Shown in pieces: positions 12,679-23,418 of a DNA stretch of 64,000 nucleotides. The stretch is from Mimachlamys varia (lineage: Eukaryota > Mollusca > Bivalvia > Pectinida > Pectinidae), in the NCBI GenBank assembly GCA_947623455.1, contig OX392532.1, forward strand, positions 50,843,058 through 50,907,057. The letters are read 5' to 3'. The stretch's first letter is position 1, and each line of letters begins with the position of its first letter. The notes beneath the pieces are model-generated. The model worked only from the letters and a program-made list of their open reading frames with translations. It was not told the DNA's origin and made no database searches. Both the position numbers and the translations under genes were made by a program.

Positions 12679-14162
12679 GATTACACCCGTACACGTGTAT
12701 ACCTGTAGATTACACCCGTACACGTGTATACCTGCAGATTACACCCGTACACGTGTATACCTGTAGATTACACCCGTACACGTATATACCTGTAGATTAC
12801 ACACGTACACGTGTATACCTGTAGATTACACACGTACACGTGTATACCTGTAGATTACACACGTACACGTGTATACCTGTAGATTACACACGTACACGTG
12901 TATACCTGTAGATTACACACGTACACGTGTATACCTGTAGATTACACACGTACACGTGTATACCTGTAGATTACACACGTACACGTGTATACCTGTAGAT
13001 TACACCCGTACACGTGTATACCTGTAGATTACACCCATACACGTGTATACCTGTAGATTACACACGTACACGTGTATACCTGTAGATTACACCCGTACAC
13101 GTGTATACCTGTAGATTACACCCGTACACGTGTATACCTGTAGGCTACACCCGTACACGTGTATACCTGTAGATTACACCCGTACACGTGTAGTGTATAC
13201 CTGTAGATTACACCCGTACACGTGTATACCTGTAGATTACACCCGTACACGTGTATACCTGTAGATTACACACGTACACGTGTATACCTGTAGATTACAC
13301 ATGTACACGTGTATACCTGTATATTGCACATGTACACGTGTATACCTGTAGATTACACCCGTACATGTGTATACCTGTAGATTACACACGTACACGTGTA
13401 TACCTGTATATTACACCCGTACATGTGTATACCTGTAGATTACACACGTACACGTGTATACCTGTAGATTACACATGTACACGTGTATACCTGTATATTA
13501 CACATGTACACGTGTATACCTGTAGATTACACCCGTACATGTGTATACCTGTAGATTACACACGTACACGTGTATACCTGTAGATTACACCCGTAAACGT
13601 GTATACCTGTAGATTCCCCACGTACACGTGTATACCTGTAGATTACACCCGTACACGTGTATACCTGTAGATTACACACGTACACGTGTATACCTGTAGA
13701 TTACACATGTACACGTGTATACCTGTATATTACACATGTACACGTGTATACCTGTAGATTACACCCGTGCATGTGTATACCTGTAGATTACACACGTACA
13801 CGTGTATACCTGTAGATTACACCCGTACACGTGTATACCTGTAGATTACACCCGTACACGTGTATACTTGTAGATAACACCCGTACACGTGTATACCTGT
13901 AGATTACACACGTACACGTGTATACCTGTAGATTACACTCGTACACGTGTATACCTGTAGATTACACCCGTATACGTGTATACCTGTAGATTACACACGT
14001 ACACGTGTATACCTGAAGATTACACACGTACACGTGTATACATGTAGAGTACACCCGTACACGTGTATACCTGTAGATTACACTCGTACACGTGTATACC
14101 TGTAGATTACACACGTACACGTGTATACCTGTAGATTACACTCGTACACTTGTATACCTGTA
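12679..14162. repeat. 29-bp minisatellite carrying palindromic CACGTG cores
   Basis: About 51 head-to-tail copies of a 29-bp unit share GATTACACCCGTACACGTG followed by TATACCTGTA. Most variation is at the CCC/CAC/CAT triplet before GTACACGTG. Each unit contains the perfect palindrome TACACGTGTA, hence an E-box CACGTG. A 5-bp expansion lies near 13190. A 110-codon frame is the artefact of 3 x 29 = 87. Confidence 0.97.
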
Positions 14163-14608
14163 CAATAACATACAAATTTTACGAATATCCACACTAACAC
14201 ATTTCTGACGTTTATTCATTCTAAAATTATGAAACACGTACGTACTTATATCATTCATGACAAAATGAGCAAATACCATCGGAGTGATGTATCTTTGCAT
14301 TTTGTTTCAATGTTTTAAATCGGTTTTATCATCCCAGCAATTTGGAGGGATGCCAGAGTAGGGCCTCTGGTTTCACCCTTCTTACAATTTGCAGCCTCTC
14401 ACAGGAGGTCTCTCTTACGTCATCCACTTGTTCATGTTCATTTCGTCACAGTTGCTCGCTTTTAAACATCATTCATACTCATACATTCATACAATTCAAC
14501 ATTTTTCAATAAAGAAAAAATGTATCATTTACACACATACATGCTTATTTTTAAGAGAGTTAGTTTTGATTTAACATGTTCTTAAGCGAAAGATAGGTAC
14601 ATGTACTT

Positions 14609-14752
14609 AAGGATTAAAGTTTCTATCAAAGGATAAAGTTCAGTAGGATATCGATAGTTGGAATGGAACGCGAAGCGTTCCATGAAACAACTATCGATAT
14701 CCTACTGAACTTTATCATTTGATAAAACCACCAGAAAGAAACTTAAATCCTT
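14609..14752. repeat. long hairpin
   Basis: Perfect 28-bp arms lie at 14633-14660 and 14688-14715. Weaker outer pairing extends to AAGGATTAAAGTTTCT / AGAAACTTAAATCCTT. The loop holds a second perfect hairpin (GGAACGC / GCGTTCC). The arm motif ATAAAGTTCAGTAGG recurs at 15197-15211, so 14701-15211 may be the body of a TIR element. Confidence 0.85.
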
Positions 14753-15740
14753 ATATTTACTGTCTAGACCTTATATTCCAACGTGTAATTATTTCTTTAA
14801 TCAGATATTATGATACTTACTGCGATAAAATCAAACAGTATCGTTTGGTTTAGGTAGACTGTTGAAACAGCCGCCTAATGAGGTGACGAACTCCCGCGAA
14901 ATTTCAGTCAACAAGTAAACAAAAAAGTTCCAAAATATTACATCTTTTTATTGTTATTTTTTTCACATAAGTTCATATATAAACAAACCATACTGTCTTT
15001 GTTACTGTTATTGTATTTAAAAAAAAACCCATTAAAATGCTTTCTTATTTATTTCTTAAATAAATTCACACATACTACGCGGCAGGATATTGATCGAGTC
15101 TGGAAAGTAGTGACGCGGCCTCGTGTTCAAATCGTAACGGAGTGTATTACTGCGCGCTGCGCCAATAGGCGCGTGATCCACTGATTTTATCGGAAAATAA
15201 AGTTCAGTAGGCATTCGTAGAAATGTATAGGCAATATACTATCAATTCCAAGCAAACTGTAAATATATGTATATATATGTGACGATTATCACAGTTACCA
15301 ATTGCTTTCAATAGGGATAATAAGCAGTCATAAATGTATGTGTGCATATAGTTCAACACCAATAAAAAACCTACATAGAAGTATCCAATACAATTACTTT
15401 TAGAACAAACACAAACATTGAAGGCAAAAAATTAAAGCACCAATAATTATAATATATACAGCATCTACCATATTCATAATACTGGACACTTTTTCTATAT
15501 AGTTGCAATGTTTTATAGCGAGGGTAATATTTTATGTATGAGAAAACGACGTCGATTGAGAAACTTTAATTGTATTATGTGTCTCGTAAGCCAAACTGGC
15601 TGGGCATTTTATAAACCATGCATTGTCTTATATATAGTTAACAGTATAACGTGTGTATTTTTAAAATATGTGATCAAAAAATATAAATTTTTATATATTT
15701 ACTATTATTTATTATGTTAAAGAATAATTTCTGTAACATA
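14753..15740. other. non-coding; possible body of a TIR element, then AT-rich DNA
   Basis: CCTACTGAACTTTAT at 14701-14715 and its reverse complement at 15197-15211 bound about 510 bp without a transposase frame. A non-autonomous DNA element is possible. From 15212 to 15740 the sequence is AT-rich with no gene seen. Confidence 0.4.
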
Positions 15741-15758
15741 GTTCATTATGTTTTTAAA

Positions 15759-15842
15759 TGCCTCCACCAGGGGTCGAACCCGGGACCTCTGGGTTTACTA
15801 GTTTCACGCTTAACCAACAAAGGACCTCATTGGGATACGCCA
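15759..15842 (-). mobile_element. tRNA-like SINE head, minus strand
   Basis: On the minus strand this reads like an eroded tRNA ending in CCCGGGTTCGACCCCTGG, a strong B-box. The A-box side is weaker. The acceptor-stem pairing is not convincing, so I call it a SINE head rather than a functional tRNA. Confidence 0.5.
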
Positions 15843-16027
15843 CTATATAGGTAACATTACGGGTAATCCTTGGTTAATGGCGCACACCTCTTTTATCAAT
15901 AAACCTATTTTTATGAATATAAAAGTTTATGTACATTATTATTCTACATTTACCTAGAAGAGCTACCGATCTCGTTTTATAGTGCAATCTCTCTGGTTTT
16001 TATGATGCAGTTTATGGTTTTTATCGC

Positions 16028-16773
16028 AGGCACTTGTGGCCAGGAAAATAACCATCTATATATAGATAATATAACGAAATATGAATACTTAAAGGCCCAA
16101 TATACGAAACTTCAGGAAATTTTTCGTGATTCTGAAAAATTCTGAAAAAAATCAGTTAATAACCATGTAAAAATAAGTCTAAAACGAAGTAAAACTGAGC
16201 GGTAACTAACAAGAAACTCTTGACAAAAAAATCCAAAGAAGTAAAAATAATTCAGGTGGGGCCCACTTCAAGAACAAGCCGAAGTTAGAAGACAGTTCAA
16301 AATGGACGCGTGTTTACAAATATCGAGTTTCAACTGCTGCTGTACCGGTAACCGCGTAAGAATTCATCTTGAATATTGCTGATATCAGTTAATCTTAACT
16401 AAATCTCTAAATATAAAAGTTAGGCTTGATTTTCGCTTCAAGTGTTGCCGAAAGTTACGTATATTGGGCCTTTAAAAAAAATCATAAAAACAAAATTTTC
16501 CAATTTTCTTTTTATGCTATTAATAATCTAAAACCATTATGAAAAACAATCGGCAATCGGACACTGAAAAAGAGTGTCTGATTGTCGATTTTTTGTGAAA
16601 TTTAACGGCTTGACGTATCGAGCTGAAATTTGGCAATTATATTCATTATGGTTTTAGATGATTAATAACATAAAAATAAATTTGGAAAATGTTGTTTTTA
16701 TATTATTCATATCATATTTCGCTATTTCATCTATAGTGAAAAAAGATTGTTATTCTCCTGGCCACAAGTGCCT
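16028..16773. mobile_element. foldback element with a nested TTAA MITE
   Basis: The terminal inverted repeat AGGCACTTGTGGCCAGG opens at 16028 and its complement ends at 16773. The arms match almost to the centre, where a hairpin reads AATCGGCAATCGGACACT / AGTGTCTGATTGTCGATT. The direct repeat ATGGTTTTTAT lies just outside (16014-16024 and 16774-16784), which could be a long target-site duplication of Mutator type; three extra bases separate it from the left end. The left arm is interrupted by a MITE (16093-16471). No transposase frame is seen. Confidence 0.85.
16093..16471. mobile_element. TTAA-flanked MITE, copy 1
   Basis: 379 bp bounded by AGGCCCAATATACG and its inverse, flanked by TTAA at 16089-16092 and 16472-16475. 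TTAA insertion is typical of piggyBac elements, but TTAA could also be part of the terminal repeat. The homologous right arm of the host foldback lacks the insert. Confidence 0.9.
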
Positions 16774-16941
16774 ATGGTTTTTATATTAAATACAAAAAAG
16801 CGAGGGTCGACTGTTCATTTCAATGGATATTACTGTGATATTTTAGTTTGATTAAACATATTGTAATACTTGGATATTGTACAGAACTATATTTTATTTC
16901 GACGATCACTGTATTGTGATTTGAACTGTATGATTTCTATG

Positions 16942-18649
16942 TAATTAAAACATAATCTTACATAATAATAATAATTAGCTCGTGTTTGGACCAATTTCTA
17001 AATGAAATATATTTTCTGAAGGCAAATGTAATTGTAAGAAGGAAAATCAAGGTCTCAGTTGTGTCAATTAACAGGAAAGTACTTTAAAACGGCATTTTTC
17101 GCTAAATTTGGTGCTCGTCTGCTCAATTTCGTCGCCGCCATTCGACTAATTATAGGAATCTCAACATGGTACGACATGAAACATTTTCTATAATTTGTTT
17201 AACTTTAACAGTTTAGATTATCAAACAATATCACATTTATTTAATATCAAGATTTATTACTTAGCACATCAGTACCATAGTTATATTTTTATTATCGTTT
17301 TCTATGTTAAATAAACATTTCTTATGTTTTCTTGCGAATCGGCACGGAACCGGGAGCAGGATAGTGGTCACATGATTCGAAAATAATCACGTGATTGCTC
17401 GTATAAAAATAGAACCGGAAGCGCAAATTTCAGGTAGCCGCGGTAAACAAATATTGGCTGACGGACACTGTAAGATTATGTTCGGTAAAGCTTGTAATAA
17501 TAATAATAATAATAATAATAATTCGAGGTTCTTATATACCGCTTTATCACGACCTTAAAGGCCGCCTCAAAGCGGTTTACAACTTATTATCCGTGATTAT
17601 AGGGCCTTAGCAACCAGTCAATATCGTTCTCAACTCCTTGGGAAGCATACAGCCGGTGATGCCATTTCGGCGCTCACAGCTAGCATTCTACAATTCTAGT
17701 ACTACCCAACCACGTACTCATTTACAGCTGAGTAGACTGGAAGAAACAGAGTAAAGTATCTTGCTCAAAGATACAACACAAGTGCCGTGACCGGGACTCG
17801 AACTCGTAATGTACATGTACTTTAAATATTGTGATATCATGTGATGTGCCAGTTTAACTGGATAAATATCATTATCATTATTATTACAAGCGTTACCGAA
17901 CAAAATCTTACAGTGTACGTGAATGAAGAATGTGTTTTCATATACATATCAGCTGTACGTTTTTGTTTTCCGAAAGCGCTGTCAACTCAACCACACTTCC
18001 GTCAAACCATGCTCTTCGTCTTCTTTGATGGTCTCGTTTTCCTTTTTGTTGATCAGATGCATCTGTTCCGATCTTTCAATAGTCTCTTTCAGCTTCTTTC
18101 TTGTCTAGTCTTGTGACTCTGTTTTCGTCAGCCAATATTCGTTAACCACGGCTACCTGACGTTTGTTCTTCCGGTTCTATTTTTATACGAGCAATCATGT
18201 GATTTGTTTTCGAATCATGTGATCACTATCCTGCTCCCGGTTCCGTGCCGATTCGCAAGAAAACATAAGAAATGTTTTTTTGACATAGAAAACGATAATA
18301 AAAATATAACTATGGTACTGATGTGCTAAGTAATAAATCTTGATATTAAATAAATATGTTATTGTTTGATAATCTAAACTGTTAAGGTTAAAACAATTAT
18401 AGAAAGTGTTTCATGTCGTACCATGTTAAGATTCCTATAATTAGTCGAATGGCGGCGACGAAATTGAGCAGACGAGCACCAAATTTAGCGAAAAATGCCG
18501 TTTTAAAGTACTTTCCTGTTAATTGACACAACTGAGACCTTGATTTTCCTTCTTACAATTACATTTGCCTTCAGAAAATATATTTCATTTAGAAATTGGT
18601 CCAAACACGAGCTAATTATTTTTATTATGTAAGATTATGTTTTAATTAT
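16942..18649. mobile_element. 1.7-kb foldback with arms of about 550 bp
   Basis: The left arm (16942-17506) pairs with the right arm (17878-17919 plus 18127-18649) at high identity by eye. Recognisable paired segments include TTTCGTCGCCGCCATTCGAC and its inverse, and GGAACCGGGAGCAGGATAG and its inverse. The loop holds a SINE ending in an (AAT)n run. The right arm has about 207 extra bases (17920-18126) with no partner. They may be internal sequence lost on the left or an insertion on the right. I see no target-site duplication and no transposase. Confidence 0.9.
17523..17822 (-). mobile_element. tRNA-derived SINE (family C) in the foldback loop
   Basis: On the minus strand the element has a B-box-like GAGTTCGAGTCCCGG near its start, a body of about 250 bp, and an (ATT)n tail at the other end. 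The same element recurs at 28780-29078 in the same orientation with the same tail. Confidence 0.75.
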
Positions 18650-19865
18650 TACCGAGCTAAAGAGAAGATTTCCATAAGGTATACACCAAGATAACATCTA
18701 TGTGCAGGTAAAAAAGTTACATGTGAAATATTATACGTCAGTATCTTACAGGTGTGTATGAATTATCCACGCCCATTCAATTATAGGCGTGCTGTAATTA
18801 ACAGCAGTGTATTTTTTGCCAAATTTCTTGTTAAATGACCTTGACCTTTACGTATATCTTATCGCTACATTTTCTGCTCCAAATCAGATGTTCGGATCAA
18901 ATTATCTTTTTCGCTATCTTCACACGCCAAAAGTTCAAACATGTTGGCAAAATTGTCTGTATCTTAATACAATCCAACGCTGTGATTAAACCATTTTCTT
19001 GTATTTCCTAAGTGTACATTAAATTTAAGATGTGTAAATTTTGAATTGTAAACAATGGAAAAAAAAACCCTTGACAAGTTCATTTCGGAGTTTGCAGTCT
19101 GAAGAAAGATGACGTAACAAATTCAGCAGCTCAAGAATATAATAATAAAGGGGTCAGATAAGAAAATAAAATGTATTGTTTAGGGGGGAAGAAGGAGAGA
19201 AAGATTTATATTCCTTTGTACTACTACATGTCATAACCAAATAATCAGAAATTTCATATAATTATAAGTATAAAGTTTTATCTTAAAGATCAGACTCTCT
19301 AAGAACGTTTCCTCGTTTTCTTTTACTTCCAAATATTGTTTTATCAACCTTCTCTGTACCAGGCGCATAGATGCCTTGTAAGCAAATTAGCATCAGAAAT
19401 ATTCAAATGGACTTTTTATATCGAAATCAATGGCTTCAATTTAATTCGGATGCTTGTAATTCCGTCTGACGGTGTTGGGCAATAACACGTGTTCAAGAAT
19501 AATAGCCAAAATTCTTTTTAAAATATATTATGCTACGCTACAGTCCCCTGTGTTAGTTTTGTAATGTAACGGAGGTAATAGCAATACGTTACAGTCCCCT
19601 GTGTTGTGAACTTGTAATAACAGTGCCAGGCCTGCCGGAGATATACACGAGTTATTTCCCCTTAATTGCAATACACGTTACTTACTAGACGGTAGCTCTC
19701 TGCTATAGTCTATACAATGTTTTTTGTTGTTTTTTTAATAAAGTTAAAATGTATGATATCTGATGTATTTTTTTCCTAATGCATATAAATACTTTAATGG
19801 TAATAAATTAATGGTCATTTTGATATAAATAGTTTTATAGTAAATGTCTCATAATTCTGTACTGA
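18650..19865. other. no recognisable gene
   Basis: AT-rich sequence. A short direct repeat containing TTACAGTCCCCTGTGTT occurs near 19540 and 19590. Short frames only. Confidence 0.45.
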
Positions 19866-20065
19866 ATGGTTTGGTTTCGTTTGTTTGGCGTCCATTTAAC
19901 AGTTATGATAATTAAGGACTTGACAGGTTTAATTAGTAGTAGAGAAATGTCAGAGTTCCCGGATAAAAACCACCGACAAATGGTCAGTACCTTGCTACTG
20001 TCCTACGCAGGACCCGAACCAACGATACATGGTTTGAGGGCTATAGGGCTACCAGTGGTCGCTAT
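19866..20065 (-). mobile_element. diverged family B SINE, minus strand
   Basis: It follows the order of the SINE at 7518-7727: a TGGTTTGGTTT edge, a GGCGTCCATTTAACAG segment, then a pair of short motifs around GAGTTCCCGGATAAAAACC and GGTCAGTACC. It is eroded and the tRNA head is barely readable. Confidence 0.55.
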
Positions 20066-20085
20066 AATGGGCTAGTGGTAACATA

Positions 20086-20840
20086 ATGTCAGACACCTTA
20101 ACCAAATCTTTTAACTTCACTTTCAGATATATCGACGATGTGTTGTCTATAAACAACACGAAGTTTGCTGACCACGTCGATCGTATATGCCCTTCTGAAC
20201 TTTCGATAGAGGACACAACAGACTCCTCTACATCAGCGGCTTACCTCGATCTCTACTTAACCTATGACCAACATGGACAGCTTACTACTAAGCTATACGA
20301 TAAATGTGACGATTTCAATTTTTCCTATCATGAATTTTCCATTTCTTGATAGTAACACCCTGCTTCTCCAATCAATGGTGTTTACATGTCGCAGTTGATT
20401 CGTTATTCTAGCGCTTGTTCGCGATTTTCGTAATCGATGTCGACTGCGGACGAACAAACTAGCAACACGGGGATTCGAGAGATACAGGTTGATCAAAACT
20501 ATAGGTAAGTTTATGTTCGCCATCTTTGTCTCATTGAGAAATATCTTTGTGTGATATGAAGATGGACGTTTTTGAGTTTGCTTATTAGTGTGTTTAGTTG
20601 TTGTGATTAACAATATTGACTCGGTTCTCATTTTGAGGACCTGATGTTTACTTGGATGTGACTAAGATTTGCATGGCGATCGTCGATGAAGCAGAAGACA
20701 CTTACATTTTCCGAACACTTGGTCTTATTATCTTGTACTTTTACAAGGGTCTCTATGTAAATCTGTCCTTTTTTCAAATTTTGGCGGTATTCTCTATTTT
20801 TCTTCTGTTTTTCTCAATGTATTGATCAGTCTGATAACAT
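20086..20840 (+). pseudogene. reverse-transcriptase fragment, YIDD family, copy 1
   Basis: The frame from 20086 encodes FRYIDDVLS, the catalytic YxDD box of a reverse transcriptase. Family-typical YLDLYLTYDQ, TKLYDK and DDFNFSYHEF follow before a stop near 20347. Downstream sequence continues the same protein family out of frame (for example SQLIRYSSAC). The copy is thus a frameshifted, N-terminally truncated relic. A tail to about 20840 is shared with 46420-46880 and 55796-56245. The family is a non-LTR or Penelope-like retroelement; I cannot decide which. Confidence 0.8.
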
Positions 20841-21409
20841 AAAACGATGTAAATATTGTATCAAAACAAATCACAATTTTGTTTATTAGAGTGCCATATA
20901 TCACAGGTATGCCATGGAACTATGTAGTTACCAAGTATATAACATAAATAATATATGCTTTCCTTACTTGTACTTGTATATTATTATACATAACATAAAT
21001 AAAATCCATCCCTCCCTCCCTCCATGAAATTTGGCTAATTCTGACCGCTTAGCTATTTTGACAGAAAGTAAAACTGAAAGTGTTTTCTTTAAAACATTCA
21101 ACACACTAGCATAGTGCGTTTCCAGTAACTATCATCAATGATGGTTCGTGTGAAAAATGTCCTTAAAGGTAGAGATGTGAATTCCACGAATACGCTTGCT
21201 TCATCAGTTTACTACCACTATGAGTAGAGAATCGCGTCAGCTTCTTAAGTGGGCGGGACACATATCAAGTGGATAATATATTGCAGAACTGTGATTGGAT
21301 GTAGCACATAGTTTTATGTCACATTCGTTCATTAGTCTTTCAGTCAAATCGGATCAGCTGGCGAAGACACAGGTCGTTGTCCACCAGTTCAAGTCTGATA
21401 ATACAAAGT
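20841..21409. other. no recognisable gene
   Basis: Anonymous AT-rich sequence leading into the 34-bp minisatellite. Parts could be promoter for the receptor gene downstream, but no TATA-type motif is placed convincingly. Confidence 0.35.
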
Positions 21410-23405
21410 AAAAGTCTGTGAAGAAACAAGGCCGCCGATCAGTAAACGTCTGAGAAGAAACAAGACGGCCCATCAGTAAACGTCTGAGAAGAAACAAGGT
21501 GGACCGTCAGTAAACGTCTGAGAAGAAACAAGGCCGTCTATGGGTAAACGTCTGGGAATAAACAAGGCCGTCCATCAGTCAACGTCTGAGAAGAAACAAG
21601 GCCGTCTATGGGTAAACGTCTGGGAATAAACAAGGCCGTCCATCAGTAAACGTCTGAAAAGAAACAAGGTCGTCCATCAGTAAATGTCTGAGAAGTAACA
21701 AGGTCGTCCATCAGTTAACGTCTGAGAAGAAACAAGGTCGTCCATCAGTAAACGTCTGAGAAGAAACAAGGCCGTCTATGGGTAAACGTCTGGGAATAAA
21801 CAAGGCCGTCCATCAGTAAACGTCTGAAAAGAAACAAGGTCGTCCATCAGTAAATGTCTGAGAAGTAACAAGGTCGTCCATCAGTTAACGTCTGAGAAGT
21901 AACAAGGTCGTCCATCAGTAATCGTCTGAGAAGAAACAAGGCCGTCCATCAGTAAACGTCTGAAAAGAAACAAGGCCGTCCATCAGTAATCGTCTGAGAA
22001 GAAACAAGGTCGTCCATCAGTAAACGTCTGAGAAGAAACAAGGCCGTCTATGGGTAAACGTCTGGGAATAAACAAGGCCGTCCATCAGTAAACGTCTGAA
22101 AAGAAACAAGGTCGTCCATCAGTAAATGTCTGAGAAGTAACAAGGTCGTCCATCAGTTAACGTCTGAGAAGTAACAAGGTCGTCCATCAGTAATCGTCTG
22201 AGAAGAAACAAGGCCGTCCATCAGTAAACGTCTGAGAAGTAACAAGGCCGTCCATCAGTAAACGTCTGAGAAGAAACAAGGCCGTCCACCAGTAAACGTC
22301 TGAGAAGAAACAAGGCCGTCCATCAGTAAACGTCTGAGAAGTAACAAGGTCGTCCATCAGTAAACGTCTGAAAAGAAACAAGGCCGTCCATCAGTAAACG
22401 TCTGAGAAGAAACAAGGCCGTCCATCAGTAAACGTCTGAGAAGAAACAAGGCGGCCCATCAGTAAACGTCTGAAAAGAAACAAAGCGGTCCATCAGTAAA
22501 CGTCTGAGAAGAAACAAGGCCGTCCATCAGTAAACGTCTGAGAAGAAACAAGGTCGTCCATCAATAAACGTCTGAGAAGAAACAAGGCCGTCCATCAGTA
22601 AACGTCTGAGAAGTAACAAGGCGGTCTATCAGTAAACGTCTGAGAAGAAACAAGGCCGTCCATCAGTAAACGTCTGAGAAGTAACAAGGCGGCCCATCAG
22701 TAAACGTCTGAAAAGAAACAAAGCGGTCCATTAGTAAACGTCTGAGAAGAAACAAGGCCGTCCATCAGTAAACGTCTGAGAAGAAACAAGGTCGTCCATC
22801 AATAAACGTCTGAGAAGAAACAAGGCCGTCCATCAGTAATCGTCTGAGAAGAAACAAGGTCGTCCATCAGTAAACGTCTGAGAAGTAACAAGGCGGCCCA
22901 TCAGTAAACGTCTGAAAAGAAACAAAGCGGTCCATCAGTAAACGTCTGAGAAGAAACAAGGCCGTCCATCAGTAAACGTCTGAGAAGAAACAAGGTCGTC
23001 CATCAATAAACGTCTGAGAAGAAACAAGGCCGTCCATCAGTAATCGTCTGAGAAGAAACAATGCCGTCCATCAGTAAACGTCTGAGAAGTAACAAGGCGG
23101 TCTATCAGTAAACGTTTGAGAAGTAGCAAGGCCGTCCATCAGTAAAGGTCTGAGAAGTAACAAGGCCGTCCATCAGTAAACGTCTGAGAAGTAACAAGGC
23201 CGTCCATCAGTAAACGTCTGTGAAGTAACAAGGCCGTCCATCAGTAAACGTCTGAGAAGAAACAAGGCGGCCCATCAGTAAACGTCTGAGAATTAACAAG
23301 GCCGTCCATCAGTAAACGTCTGAGAAGAAACAAGGCGGCCCATCAGTAAACGTCTGAGAAGAAACAAGGCGGCCCATCAGTAAACGTCTGTGAAGTAACA
23401 AGTCC
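21410..23405. repeat. 34-bp minisatellite upstream of the receptor gene
   Basis: About 59 units share GTAAACGTCTGAGAAG, AAACAAGG and CCGTCCATCA. A multi-unit block with the variants CTATGGGTAAACGTCTGGG and TAAATGTCTGAG recurs near 21600, 21770 and 22043, showing higher-order copying. The last unit ends 13 bp before the ATG of the Cys-loop receptor gene, so the array must form its proximal promoter, its 5' UTR or both. Confidence 0.96.
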
Positions 23406-23418
23406 GGCATTTGTAACC

